64,000 nucleotides of DNA from JBDWFY01 sp039976075 (GCA_039976075.1 JBDWFY010000021.1:1-64000), one strand, 5' to 3'. Counted from the first letter of the stretch, positions 8,137-16,413 are shown. Program-made: numbers and translations. Notes: a model not told the origin generated them from the sequence alone.

Positions 8137-8556
8137 TCAGTGCTCAAGCAGCCTGCGTAGAGCGGTTTCCAGCAGGTGATCCCAGCCCTGAGCGTGACGT
8201 GTTTTCAACTCGCTTTCGCCTTCCGCCCAGCCGGAGTGAACCAGATCCAGATGAGTGACGCCTGCGGCTTCCATCAGATCGATTTCAAGCAGGGTTTCGG
8301 TGCGGGGACTGTCGATGATCCAGCTGTAAACGAGCCGCGCGCGGCCATCCCGGGGTGGTGAGATTTCCTTGACTTCACAGTCGATGGGAGCGCCGGAGCC
8401 AATGCCCGGTGGGCAGTCCATCGTAAACCTGTGGCCGGGTTCGGCGGAGAACGTGTTGGGCATCAGCCATTGCGCAATTTTCTCGGGTACTGTCAGGTAC
8501 GACCAGACATCTTCAATCGGTGCCTTAATCTGCGTCGAGCGAAGGATGTGGTTCAT
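8137..8556 (-). CDS. SRPBCC/AHSA1-like protein
   Basis: 139 residues starting HILRSTQIKAPIEDVWSYLT, the first strand and helices of the START-like AHSA1 fold, then PGIGSGAPIDCEVKEISPPR and a long C-terminal helix (HAQGWDHLLETALRRLLEH). These proteins bind hydrophobic ligands in a deep cavity and are commonly encoded beside ArsR regulators. The start overlaps the stop of the ArsR gene by four bases, so the two form one operon with ArsR first. Actual ligand unknown. Confidence 0.82.
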   Translation of the reverse strand: MNHILRSTQIKAPIEDVWSYLTVPEKIAQWLMPNTFSAEPGHRFTMDCPPGIGSGAPIDCEVKEISPPRDGRARLVYSWIIDSPRTETLLEIDLMEAAGVTHLDLVHSGWAEGESELKTRHAQGWDHLLETALRRLLEH

Positions 8557-8894
8557 GATCTGTCTTTGCCTTTTCGTTTGACGTCGGCTTCAACCAGCGA
8601 TTTCAGAGTGCCCAGACTGTCGTCCCAGAACCGGCCATAGGCGTTGATCCAGTCTCGTACTTCCATCAGCGGTTTGGCGTTGAGCCGGTGCACGCGCGTC
8701 CGCCCGACCTTGGCCACTTGCACCAGGTCGTTTTCCTCCAGAATCCGGATGTGCTTGACGACCGCAGGACGGGAGATCTCGAATTTCTCTACGATCTCGC
8801 CCGCTGTCCTGTCGCCAAGCGCCAGAAAATCCAGCATGGCGCGACGCCTGGGGTCAGCGATCACGGTGAAAATGTCTTGGAGTCGATATGTCAC
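8553..8894 (-). CDS. ArsR-family winged-helix regulator
   Basis: 113 residues from GTG 8894 (TYRLQDIFTVIADPRRRAML). The wHTH spans about residues 5-85 with recognition helix region ISRPAVVKHIRILEENDLV and wing VAKVGRTRVHRLN. There is no metal-binding CxC motif, so it belongs to the metal-independent branch that partners AHSA1 proteins. The C terminus (WINAYGRFWDDSLGTLKSLV) is typical of that branch. A longer frame to 8993 is rejected because its first 33 codons overlap the next gene and look non-coding. Likely autorepressor of the pair. Confidence 0.85.
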   Translation of the reverse strand: MTYRLQDIFTVIADPRRRAMLDFLALGDRTAGEIVEKFEISRPAVVKHIRILEENDLVQVAKVGRTRVHRLNAKPLMEVRDWINAYGRFWDDSLGTLKSLVEADVKRKGKDRS

Positions 8895-8943
8895 CTGGAA
8901 TGTCCCTTTGCCCCGGATCTGCTTGAAGATCTGGCAACAAGGA

Positions 8944-9213
8944 TTATCCCATTCCCAACAGCATTGAAATGCCCCAGACCAGGGCGCCGACAATGACGAT
9001 GAGCATAATCCAGCGCTTCAGCTTGCCGCTCGGACTTGCGAACAGTTTCCAAAGTGCTCGTGCTACCGGATTGAGAAACAGATAGGTTTTCCCATCCACT
9101 GTGACACTGGTCTTGGGATTGCCCGGTGGCAGGTCGGTATGGTCCTTTTTGAGGAAGGCGGCAAAGGCGCACTTTCCGTCATATTCGGCAACCAGCTTGC
9201 TTTCTGCGTTCAT
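8944..9213 (-). CDS. YHS-like domain protein with C-terminal membrane anchor
   Basis: 89 residues. The N-terminal part (YDGKCAFAAFL, then GNPKTSVTVDGKTYLFLNPVARALW) resembles the YHS-like fold: a GKCAFA motif, a VDGKTYLF.N strand and a helix. Residues about 68-86 (WIMLIVIVGALVWGISMLLG) form a tail anchor. The YHS motif itself is degenerate. It lies just upstream of the ArsR/SRPBCC operon on the same strand, with 49 bases between. Function unknown; a metal-related role would be a guess from the fold. Confidence 0.62.
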   Translation of the reverse strand: MNAESKLVAEYDGKCAFAAFLKKDHTDLPPGNPKTSVTVDGKTYLFLNPVARALWKLFASPSGKLKRWIMLIVIVGALVWGISMLLGMG

Positions 9214-9273
9214 TCGATACTCTTTTCGTTGCGGAGGGGACGTGCTGCAATTCAGGTCCTCTGCCGGTCATGA

Positions 9274-9867
9274 TTACTGGGCAACGACCCGCCTGAACCC
9301 ATCCCAGTAAAGGGTGTTCCAGTGCGTATTGACGATCGTGCTGAGATACCCGAGTTCCTCAGTCTTGTCCGGGTTCGGGATGCGGACCTTGAAGTCCGGC
9401 ACATTGACGTGAACCAGCTCGATTTGTGCGCCGCGCAATGTATCGCGAAAAGTCATCACGACGGTGGAGTCCGGCGCGCCGCGCCCTTCAACGGTCAGGT
9501 CGCCGGGATCTATGGCGGATACCCAGTCGAAATTCCACCAGGAGAGGGTGATGGTGTGCACACCATTCGCACTTGAAATATCAAGAATTCTGGCATTCAG
9601 CCCGCACTTGCCGGGTTCAAAGCAAAAGGCATCCAGAACACCGCCGACTTCGGCTTTGTCTGTGTCTGCACCATCTGCTGATTTGAAAGCAACGGGCAGG
9701 CCCGTTATCTGTGTGTGCCCCTCTGCCGTCGCGTAGAGCTCAAACAAAGTATCGGCATTTGCTTCAGGGAAATGAACCGTCTGGGACAGGGTAGAGGCGA
9801 CAACCGGCGAACTGACCAGCAGGCCAAGGCTCAGTAAACCAATGACCAGAGCAGGGGGCTTCAACAT
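9274..9867 (-). CDS. Exported SRPBCC/AHSA1-like protein
   Basis: 197 residues from ATG 9867, preceded by GGTGAG. A signal peptide (LKPPALVIGLLSLGLLVSS, PVVAS) is followed by SQTVHFPEANADTLFELYAT, the first strand and helix of an AHSA1-like fold. FCFEPGKCGLNARIL contains two Cys that could form a disulfide in the periplasm. The end (HWNTLYWDGFRRVVAQ) matches the C-terminal helix of this fold. A periplasmic ligand-binding member is uncommon but known. It is read in the same direction as the YHS-like gene, with a 60-base gap. Confidence 0.65.
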   Translation of the reverse strand: MLKPPALVIGLLSLGLLVSSPVVASTLSQTVHFPEANADTLFELYATAEGHTQITGLPVAFKSADGADTDKAEVGGVLDAFCFEPGKCGLNARILDISSANGVHTITLSWWNFDWVSAIDPGDLTVEGRGAPDSTVVMTFRDTLRGAQIELVHVNVPDFKVRIPNPDKTEELGYLSTIVNTHWNTLYWDGFRRVVAQ

Positions 9868-9902
9868 ATCACTCACCATTTCGTTTTTGAGCAGGTGAGT
9901 TT

Positions 9903-9930
9903 ATTATGTCATCTGTAGGTTACATGTCAA
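9903..9930 (-). promoter_or_regulatory. Probable sigma-70 promoter of the exported SRPBCC gene
   Basis: On the minus strand TTGACA (9930-9925) and CATAAT (9908-9903) are separated by 16 bases and lie about 40 bases before the start at 9867. The -35 is a perfect match. A TGACAT repeat in the spacer may be a regulator contact. Confidence 0.5.
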
Positions 9931-10309
9931 CTTTCGACGGAACTCTTTTGGTAACTGGTTGCATTGTTTCCGCTCATTCACCACTGACCAGTACACATAA
10001 ATTCGACAATCAGTGCGAATTTGTCGATTTATCGGGCGCTGTCGGTGCAATCTCCCAAGCGCAACGTCCTGGACTCAATTTCCGATGGATTTGCGACATA
10101 TCCTAACGACTTGCGATAACAGCGCGGGGATATTGCCTCGAAATTCATTGTGATCCAGCCTGCGGTGCAGCCACAGAGCCCACAGAACCATTTTGTGGGA
10201 TGGATCATTGCAACACCAGGCCCGCCGCGCGTATGGCTTGTCCCAGGTGCGCTTCCTCGCGACTGTGATAAAAGCACATTTGGCGTTTCAGCAAGGAACA
10301 TAAAAATTG
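9931..10309. other. Non-coding stretch between divergent exported-protein genes
   Basis: About 380 bases with no convincing frame; the short frames on both strands lack family features, signals or ribosome sites. It presumably holds the promoter of the gene at 10310, for which no strong consensus was found. Confidence 0.5.
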
Positions 10310-10774
10310 ATGTCTCTTAAGCGGATTACAGCGGTTTCGCTTCAAGCCTGCGTGATTGGTGCCTTCGCCTTTCAGCCACACGCAATGGCTCGAAATTTTA
10401 AAACGGTGGGGGGCAATCAGACGTTTGGTCCTGTAGTCCTGATCGGAACAGCGCCTCAGTGCAAACCAGGCTCGGGGCTGGAGACACGCAAGGGCAAAGA
10501 CCTGCTGAAAGCCATTCAGGGGGAGTGGTACAGTCCGCAATATGTGTACAGCATGAATGTACAGTTTCAGAAGGGAACGGCCACGCTCACCAACGCGCCG
10601 AAATTCTATAATGTCGGTGATTACATCTTTTGCATCAATGCCGTAAAGGATGGTTATCTTCACGGGCAGCAGATTTTTACCGACGGAAACTGGTACGATA
10701 TTGTTGTCGAAGTCGGTGACAAAGACCTGATCATTGAAGGCGCGGACCTTACCTGGCAGATGGTGCGTCCCTAG
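10310..10774 (+). CDS. Hypothetical exported protein, 154 residues
   Basis: Signal peptide at residues 1-25 (LKRITAVSLQACVIGAFAF, then QPHAMA). The mature protein has two Cys (PQCKPGSG and YIFCINAVKDGYL), probably disulfide-bonded, and a block LLKAIQGEWYSPQYVYSM reading like the start of a lipocalin-like or GEWY-type beta barrel. It ends with beta strands (WYDIVVEVGDKDLIIEG). ATG 10310 is chosen over TTG 10307. No family recognised with certainty. It is convergent with the cysteine-rich repeat protein. Confidence 0.6.
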   Translation: MSLKRITAVSLQACVIGAFAFQPHAMARNFKTVGGNQTFGPVVLIGTAPQCKPGSGLETRKGKDLLKAIQGEWYSPQYVYSMNVQFQKGTATLTNAPKFYNVGDYIFCINAVKDGYLHGQQIFTDGNWYDIVVEVGDKDLIIEGADLTWQMVRP

Positions 10775-10865
10775 AGCACTTTGAAAGACTTTTTAATCAC
10801 GCAAAATGCTCCCAGTTTCCGGGTATGCGTTGCAACTGGCGACTTCTGCTTCCTCCATAAGTTCA

Positions 10866-11783
10866 CTATCCTGCAAACGTGGAGCAGAGGAAACGGTTCG
10901 TACGGAAATCCACGCCAACCAGTACGCTGCCTGAGGGACACGCGTGCATATTCCGGTCAACCGTTGTCCGGTCGACGGTCGGAGGACCCAGGGGGCCGGT
11001 TGCAGCCATGCAGGTGAAACTGTTTCTACCTGCGTGCACACCTGTAATCACATTGCCGGAGTGGCACCTTTGGATCGGACTTTCACCGGGGACAGCGAAG
11101 GGAAGGGGTTTGAATTTCGGATCGGTTTGATCAAGCAGCAACGGCGAGTTTGTCGGTCCGAAACACAGCAGGATGTTGCGATCGGCGTGCACGCCCGTAA
11201 CAACGTGCCCCGACGGGCAGGCGTGCATGTTGTATCGCGCGGTGTGGCCAGGCGGAGCATCTTCAATTCTGGACGGCGTGAAAGAGCCAGACCCGCAGCT
11301 GATGAGTGTCTTGTCGTCACACTGACGGCCGATACAGCGCATGCCAACCGCCACCTCTCCCGTTGGTAGTCGGAGCGTTCCGTTTTCTTCAGAAACCGCG
11401 TACGTCTCGCCGCAGGATATGAAATTCACACCGGCTGTTCGCGCGCACATCAGCGAAACGTTGTCGCAATTTCCGCCCTTGCAGGCCAGCCCAACAATAG
11501 CCTGACCCGGCAGGCACTTGCTTCTGCCACCGTTTTCTTCTGAGAAAAAGGGTCTTGTCCGGGGAGCGGTCGCCCACGTAGTCCCACCCATGCGGGAACA
11601 AGTGATGCCCACATTGTCGCACCGGGAGCCGTTGCAGGTCACGCCCGTGACGAATGTATTCAGGGGGCAGATCACTGGGGGCAATTCATCCGAAGTAAAT
11701 ATTTGTGCCCCTGCGGATTGCAGGAAGCCGATCATCAAGATGACAGCGGAGCACAACCGCACGACTAGGTTTGGGCAGGGCAT
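10866..11783 (-). CDS. Secreted cysteine-rich protein with six CPxG...V(T)GV repeats
   Basis: 305 residues with a signal peptide (VVRLCSAVILMIGFLQSAGA). The rest is built of six repeats of about 45 residues, each with a Cys, a short turn, a (V/I)(T/V)G(V/L/M) strand and closing Cys: CPLNTFVTGVTCNG, CLPGQAIVGLACKG, LPTGEVAVGMRCIG, CPSGHVVTGVHADRN, CHSGNVITGVHAGRN and CPSGSVLVGVDFRTN. The first three carry an extra (R/N)CD(N/D) Cys pair; the last three replace it with a (D/G)RN...C form. This suggests internal duplication and a disulfide-stabilised beta propeller or repeat barrel facing the periplasm or outside. No family recognised. Confidence 0.7.
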   Translation of the reverse strand: MPCPNLVVRLCSAVILMIGFLQSAGAQIFTSDELPPVICPLNTFVTGVTCNGSRCDNVGITCSRMGGTTWATAPRTRPFFSEENGGRSKCLPGQAIVGLACKGGNCDNVSLMCARTAGVNFISCGETYAVSEENGTLRLPTGEVAVGMRCIGRQCDDKTLISCGSGSFTPSRIEDAPPGHTARYNMHACPSGHVVTGVHADRNILLCFGPTNSPLLLDQTDPKFKPLPFAVPGESPIQRCHSGNVITGVHAGRNSFTCMAATGPLGPPTVDRTTVDRNMHACPSGSVLVGVDFRTNRFLCSTFAG

Positions 11784-12018
11784 TTGATCATCCTCTCAAG
11801 AAAATAGTCACCCCGGAGGGGAGACGTCGCCTGACTTGCCGGAGGAATTTAATGCGCGCTGCTTCAATTCATCCCAGACGATTGGAATGTCTGAAGTAGG
11901 TTGCATTCTGGCCCGGCCGTCTAGCCGCTGAGGGCAAGGCCTGTACAGTTTTGGCAATAAAATTCAGCGATGATACAGGGGCGGTGCTATCATCAACTCT
12001 CTCACAGGAGAGAATTCG

Positions 12019-13002
12019 ATGTTCAATGCACATCCGGTCTTGCGTACGAATGATCTAGAGACCAGCCAGCGCATTCATGAAGCAGCGCAGCTTGATTTGA
12101 ACCCCACGCAGCCAGCCGCGCACAACGAGACGATCAGCTCCTATGCCAATGTCCGCGTGGGGGCACAGCTGGACTGCTATCATTTTCGGTATTCGCACGA
12201 CATGGCGCTTAATGCGTTATCCGAAAATCCGCATTATTGGGTTGCAATTGCATTGAATACCAAGACCAGGCAGAGGCCGCGGGCGGTACCCATCCTGACG
12301 CGTCTTGCATCACCCGGTCAAGACGACACATTCGTTGTCAGGGGCAATCAAGACATGTTGGGCATGCGCCTTGACGGTCACAAGTTGCAAGGGTTTGCAG
12401 AGAACTGGCTTGGTATATCGTCGCTTGACCGCCTAACATTTGCGCCTGACTTCCAGCTGCGCAGTCCTGCGGAGCGCAGTGTTGCTCAACTCATGATCAT
12501 GGCTGCCGAGGAAGATGCATTGGATCCCACCGCTTTGTCTGATCCGCATCGCCAGAATGGTCTCTTTCAGTCGATTGCGTCGACCCTGTTGGCGTTTCGA
12601 CCTCACACAGCGTCAAAACGCATTCCGAATCTGCGCTATGGACCAGCACCAAAAGACATAAAACGGGTTGTCGATTTCATTCACGAGAATGCCCACAAGA
12701 ATATCACGCTTGCCGATCTCGTGGCCGTATCCGGTGTCCCCGGACGTACACTGACTTACCATTTCAGTATTTTTGTAGGGCAGTCTCCGATGGGGTACTT
12801 GCGGACTTGCAGACTGGACGCGATACGAGAGGGACTGCGGCTGGGCCGGTTTGAGACAGTCACCGAGGCCGCAATGGCTTACGGATTTACCGCGTTTGGA
12901 CGTCTGTCTCGCCAATATAAAGAACGATTTGGAGAGCTTCCCTCAGCGACGCTTGCACGAAAAAACGGTGCGGGATTTCGTGAGGGCAAGGCTTCCACAT
13001 GA
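12019..13002 (+). CDS. AraC-family transcriptional regulator
   Basis: 327 residues. The N-terminal half resembles the AraC-binding-like domain of AraC/XylS activators (AHNETISSYANVRVGAQLDC and HYWVAIAL). The C-terminal 100 residues hold the double HTH: first helix pair IRKVVDFI-like IKRVVDFIHENAHKNITLAD, LVAVSGVPGRTLTYHF, then the second HTH with VTEAAMAYGFTAFGRLSRQY and KERFGELPS. AGGAGA lies just before ATG 12019. Its targets are not evident; the neighbours are single unrelated genes. A pathway-specific activator for a small molecule is likely. Confidence 0.85.
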   Translation: MFNAHPVLRTNDLETSQRIHEAAQLDLNPTQPAAHNETISSYANVRVGAQLDCYHFRYSHDMALNALSENPHYWVAIALNTKTRQRPRAVPILTRLASPGQDDTFVVRGNQDMLGMRLDGHKLQGFAENWLGISSLDRLTFAPDFQLRSPAERSVAQLMIMAAEEDALDPTALSDPHRQNGLFQSIASTLLAFRPHTASKRIPNLRYGPAPKDIKRVVDFIHENAHKNITLADLVAVSGVPGRTLTYHFSIFVGQSPMGYLRTCRLDAIREGLRLGRFETVTEAAMAYGFTAFGRLSRQYKERFGELPSATLARKNGAGFREGKAST

Positions 13003-13179
13003 TCATTTGATCGCGATATTCAATAATGACGAAGCGCGATTGCCAGGGGCGTGATCCAGCCGCCAAACACCGCGGTCGCGCCACCGGATACCTAGTGGGT
13101 CAATAAAGTGGCGACCCTCCCGCTGTGTCAGAAACAAATCCCGTTGCCGCACCGATCTTTTTGGAAACATTTCCTGACC

Positions 13180-13557
13180 CTAACCCTCCGTAGTCAGATC
13201 CTGTGCCAGCATCAATGCATTGCCATCGGGATCATAGAACGTGGCCGTACTGACCATGCCGTCAACGACAATGGTATCTCCGTCAAATTTCACACCGGCA
13301 TTCTCCAGCGCATTCCGCGCAACGTTGATGTCCGATATGCCGAACACCGGGACGGAGTTACCGGGGGCGGGTTCAGTATGTTCACCCAATCCCAGCGTAA
13401 CCCCGTCCGTCTTGGTTTTGAGTTCGCTCCAGCCAGCTTCGTCTGCGTGATAGAGAAGATCAAATCCCAGTTTGTCGCCGTACCACTGGGCGCTGGCATG
13501 CCGGTCGCGGACAGACAGAGCAATGGTGATGGTGTTTTCCAATGATACGAGCGGCAT
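13180..13557 (-). CDS. VOC-family protein
   Basis: 125 residues with one VOC module pair: TITIALSVRDRHASAQWYGD, KLGFDLLYHADEAGWSELKT, then INVARNALENAGVKFDGDTI and MVSTATFYDPDGNALMLAQDL. The C-terminal DPDGN.L motif carries a probable metal-binding or active-site acid region. Related to the glyoxalase I/bleomycin group. Only 40 bases separate it from the divergent tandem winged-helix gene at 13598, so the two are almost certainly co-regulated, with the HTH protein as the likely repressor. Confidence 0.83.
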   Translation of the reverse strand: MPLVSLENTITIALSVRDRHASAQWYGDKLGFDLLYHADEAGWSELKTKTDGVTLGLGEHTEPAPGNSVPVFGISDINVARNALENAGVKFDGDTIVVDGMVSTATFYDPDGNALMLAQDLTTEG

Positions 13558-13597
13558 GACATTTCCTCTTTTTCAAAAAATATATATACTATACTTT

Positions 13598-14137
13598 ATG
13601 GACATAAATCTTCTTGTCAAGGTAACATCCCGGGCATGGTCCCTGACTATTCTGGCATTGATGCATGAGGGCATTCCGGGGAGGCAAGCTGCGCTGCTGG
13701 CGGCGGCCGGGGCAGGGCGTACGGCGTTTGCTCAAAGTTTGACCCACCTGATTGAGCTGGGGTTGCTTGAAAGAAATCCAGGGCATGGTCATCCTCTGAG
13801 GCCGGAATATAGATTGACGGATGCGGGAAAAGAATTCGCTGGAGTTGCAGCACGGATCAAGTCTCTCTCCGATCAACGATCGGGTCCCCGTCTGCTCAGG
13901 CGCGTCTGGACTGTCCCTGTTCTGGCTGTCAGTCGTCAACCTCAATATTTTGGTGAAATCAAAAGCCACCTGGGTTCAATTACCGACCGGGCTTTATCTC
14001 AGTCACTGAAACAGCTGGAAACACAACGGTGGCTCAATCGTGAGATCGACACCGCAAGCAGGCCGGCCAGGTCTGTTTATCAGGCTGCCAATATGGGGGC
14101 GCAAATCAGTCAGGCGATCCGCTTGGGAGCTGGTTGA
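13598..14137 (+). CDS. Tandem winged-helix (HxlR-like) transcriptional regulator
   Basis: 179 residues with two HxlR-like winged-helix units in one chain. Unit 1, about residues 8-85: TSRAWSLTILALMHEGI, TAFAQSLTHLIELGLLER, wing to YRLTDAGKEF. Unit 2, about 98-175: RRVWTVPVLAVSRQPQYFGE, ALSQSLKQLETQRWLNRE, wing to SVYQAAN. Ordinary HxlR proteins have one unit and dimerise; this one looks like a fused dimer. ATG 13598 sits inside the 40-base AT-rich divergent spacer with the VOC gene; a longer frame reaching into that gene is rejected. It lacks the conserved HxlR Cys redox residue, so another signal is expected. Confidence 0.75.
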   Translation: MDINLLVKVTSRAWSLTILALMHEGIPGRQAALLAAAGAGRTAFAQSLTHLIELGLLERNPGHGHPLRPEYRLTDAGKEFAGVAARIKSLSDQRSGPRLLRRVWTVPVLAVSRQPQYFGEIKSHLGSITDRALSQSLKQLETQRWLNREIDTASRPARSVYQAANMGAQISQAIRLGAG

Positions 14138-14380
14138 GACTGACGTCACGCACCCGCGCCCGATCAACGTTTTACCAAACAGAATTGCCTAAATTTAACC
14201 GCTCCTGGGACCAACAGCGTGGTGACATTGATGAGTGATGGTCTTTGATGGCATTCGCTTTTGTGGTTGCGGGCGTTGAGGCCGCCTTCGATCTGCAGAC
14301 GCTGCGGTGTTGCTCATTTTAACGGTGGGTGAGTGTGTATAGTCTGTCTTGGATTGAGTTAGTTTACGCCGGGGGAGACA

Positions 14381-15187
14381 ATGACAAAGGACAAGTTTCA
14401 ACTGACCAGGGACGCTGCGCTCAAATATGACAGTCATAGCGTTCCTGCCATGTTTGCTCCTCTGGCACTGGCAACGATGGAAAAAATTGAACTGCCGCCA
14501 AATGCGCACGTCATCGATGTGGCCTGCGGCACCGGTGCCTTGACCCGGGAAATCACGTCGCGCCTGGCCGGGTGCGGCCGTATTGTCGGCGTTGATCTGA
14601 ATGAAACCATGGTGAAGGTTGCCAAGGATAACCAACCCGGCAGCAATCATGAGGTTGAATGGTATTCAGCTGACGTGTGCAAGCTTCCCTGCGAGGACAA
14701 ATCATTTGATGTTGGCTTCATCCAGCAAGGCTTGCAATTTTTCCCCGACAAACTCGCTGCATTGATGGAAGTCCGCAGGGTTTTGCGCCGCGATGGGCAG
14801 CTTAATCTGACCTGTTGGCGTGCAGTCTCCCCGTTCAATGGGGCATTGGCAGACCCGCTTGAAAGGCATGTCAGCGAAACAGCTGCGACGAAGGCTCGGG
14901 CACCTTTTTCATTCCGTGATGGAGATGTCATTTCACAGCTTTTGTCCGACGCGGGATATGAAGTTGTACTGCACGACGCTGTCATACTGGAGCGCCGTTT
15001 CGACGATCTCCATGCGCAGATAATGGCCCTGCCGATCGAAGCGGATTTAAGAAAAGCGGGCGAGGCCACAATCGACACAGTGGTTGCCGAGGTCGCCGAA
15101 GCGCTCACGCAATTTCGCAAAGACGGAACTCTTGCCGTACCGCAGGAAGCACACCTCTTTTGTGCAAAACCGGTGTCGACAAGTTAG
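14381..15187 (+). CDS. SAM-dependent class I methyltransferase
   Basis: 268 residues. Motif I of the Rossmann-like fold is VIDVACGTGALTREI (SAM binding), followed by the acidic loop IVGVDLNETMV, motif II CKLPCEDKSFDVGFIQQGLQ and the post-motif helix ALMEVRRVLRRDGQLNLTCW. This is the UbiE/COQ5-like Methyltransf_11 group. The substrate-binding C-terminal half (from about residue 150) is not distinctive. The gene stands alone before the accessory block. GGGGGAGAC just before the ATG provides the ribosome site. Confidence 0.85.
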   Translation: MTKDKFQLTRDAALKYDSHSVPAMFAPLALATMEKIELPPNAHVIDVACGTGALTREITSRLAGCGRIVGVDLNETMVKVAKDNQPGSNHEVEWYSADVCKLPCEDKSFDVGFIQQGLQFFPDKLAALMEVRRVLRRDGQLNLTCWRAVSPFNGALADPLERHVSETAATKARAPFSFRDGDVISQLLSDAGYEVVLHDAVILERRFDDLHAQIMALPIEADLRKAGEATIDTVVAEVAEALTQFRKDGTLAVPQEAHLFCAKPVSTS

Positions 15188-15641
15188 AGCGAATGCGATT
15201 CACCCGGAGGATGTCCTCTTTCGAGTTCTTATGCACATGGCCAATTGGTAATCTCATGGAAACTCATTGGACATGTGATCACCTTATATGCATTGCAGCG
15301 GGGCGATGGTGCCTCGGTACTTGAGAGAGAGAGTGAAGGCAATGCGTATTAAAAGTCGTTCTGTCGATAGCATCGACATCATGGTCCGTTCCGTACAAAA
15401 TCAACGATCAACCCTGGCCTCCGTGTTGGGTATCGGCCGGGAAAAGCTTAATGGAATGACCAAAAAGAGCCGAACTCATTGACGATGATGGGTTTGGATA
15501 GGAGCTAACAAAAAGCCCCAGTGGTATTCCGCCGGGGCTCTTTGCACCGCATTACATAACCCGCGATATAAGCATTGCGGTGCCTGCAGAGGATTATAGT
15601 CTTTCAGGTTGTCACCTGTACCCAGGCATTCAGCTGGATTG
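15188..15641. other. Non-coding stretch with a hairpin and a repeat copy
   Basis: A 64-codon frame at 15288-15482 has no signal, family feature or good ribosome site and is not called. The stretch contains a terminator hairpin at 15514-15539 and the first copy of the recurring element (from 15605). Confidence 0.5.
15514..15539 (-). terminator. Rho-independent terminator of the lipoprotein gene
   Basis: AGCCCC ... GGGGCT with an inner GTGG/CCGC stem and TATT loop. On the minus strand the stem is followed by TTTTTGTTAG, so it best ends transcription of the gene at 15642-15959. Confidence 0.65.
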
Positions 15642-15645
15642 TCAG
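15605..15645. repeat. Recurring element, copy 1 (diverged)
   Basis: Shares CAGGTTGTCACC and the run CCAGGCATTCAGCTGGATTG plus TCAG with the copies at 16246 and 17876; three to four extra bases sit between the two halves. It overlaps the end of the lipoprotein gene by four bases. Confidence 0.6.
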
Positions 15646-15959
15646 CATTCAATAGTAACGAGGAACTTGACCACCTGTTGAGGGTTTATGCCGACAATTT
15701 GCCCTGTGGCCTCTTTCTCTTCGCTGACGACTTTTCCGCTTGGGCATTCTTCACGGACTTTGAACAAAGCGACTTCTTGGCGGTAAGCATCGTTATTAGC
15801 TGACTTTTCGGGGCTTCCAACTGGTTCGCTGCTAGTCAACTCGACAATATATCCAGTTGGCGTGGGAGTGGCTGTAACCAACGGCGACCAAACATACAAT
15901 GCACGCCCGTCATCGCAGCCAGCAACTAAAACGGCAATCAATAGTAGATACAGCTTCAC
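15642..15959 (-). CDS. Small lipoprotein, 105 residues
   Basis: A classic lipoprotein signal: MKLYLLLIAVLVAGC with lipobox LVAGC, so lipidated Cys 15 followed by DDGR (Asp at +2 and +3, which in some bacteria favours inner-membrane retention). The mature part holds a Pro/Thr stretch (VTATPTPTGYIVELT) and a C-terminal strand KFLVTIEC with two further Cys. Function unknown. It has its own terminator downstream (15514-15539) and an element copy on each side, as other genes in this block do. Confidence 0.65.
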   Translation of the reverse strand: MKLYLLLIAVLVAGCDDGRALYVWSPLVTATPTPTGYIVELTSSEPVGSPEKSANNDAYRQEVALFKVREECPSGKVVSEEKEATGQIVGINPQQVVKFLVTIEC

Positions 15960-15993
15960 AGAGCGACTCCCAGATAGCTCAGGCGCTCACAGT

Positions 15994-16017
15994 ACCGATT
16001 CAACGCTGGATTGTCAG
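15994..16017. repeat. Recurring element, partial copy
   Basis: ACCGATTCAACGCTGGATTG followed by TCAG matches the two ends of the full element (ACCGATTCA and GCTGGATTGTCAG) with the centre deleted. It lies 35 bases before the lipoprotein start; read on the minus strand it gives CTGACAATCCAGC, which may act as a -35 region. Confidence 0.45.
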
Positions 16018-16054
16018 TAGGGGAAGCAGGTCTAGGTTACGTCAACCACCAAGG

Positions 16055-16073
16055 CCCCGTCATAACGGCGGGG
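16055..16073 (+). terminator. Hairpin with T run
   Basis: CCCCGTC/GGCGGGG stem with ATAAC loop followed by TTTTCATT on the plus strand. It resembles the other CCCCG/CGGGG hairpins that separate genes in this block. Confidence 0.4.
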
Positions 16074-16085
16074 TTTTCATTGGGG

Positions 16086-16229
16086 TCAGTTGATAGCCAT
16101 TTTCATCAGAGGCTCGACCGCAGTCCCGATAAAAATGACAGCGATAATGATGAAAATAAATAGCCACCTGTAGTGCTTGGCATTTGCACCCCAAAAGGGC
16201 TGTCGTTTACGTGGTTCAGGTTCGTTCAT
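16086..16229 (-). CDS. 47-residue single-pass membrane protein
   Basis: Reads MNEPEPRKRQPFWGANAKHY, then RWLFIFIIIAVIFIGTAVEP and LMKMAIN. A basic cytoplasmic N terminus, one helix at about residues 22-39 and a short periplasmic tail: a textbook N-in small membrane protein. It is below usual gene-calling length. A full copy of the recurring element lies 17 bases upstream of its ATG, so transcription probably starts in or just past that element. No family recognised. Confidence 0.5.
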   Translation of the reverse strand: MNEPEPRKRQPFWGANAKHYRWLFIFIIIAVIFIGTAVEPLMKMAIN

Positions 16230-16245
16230 TCAGTGAATGTACCGA

Positions 16246-16287
16246 TTCACCCCCAGGTTGTCACTCACCAGGCATTCAGCTGGATTG
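16246..16287. repeat. Recurring element, full copy A
   Basis: 42 bases, TTCACCCCCAGGTTGTCACT through CAGCTGGATTG. It matches the copy at 17876-17917 at 40 of 42 positions by eye. It lies directly upstream of the 47-residue membrane gene. Confidence 0.75.
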
Positions 16288-16413
16288 TCAGTTGGGGTAA
16301 TGGAGAACAAATTCCGACCACCTTAATTTCCTACTAAGCGGTCTGTTGCCACGCTGTTTCCAATTCGGAACAATTTACACGGAGCCCTGTCATCCAGCGG
16401 GGCAAATCAATTT

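Noticed and set aside
15288..15482. 64-codon plus-strand frame before a terminator-like hairpin
   Set aside because: No ribosome site, no family features, and the hairpin's T run points to minus-strand use.
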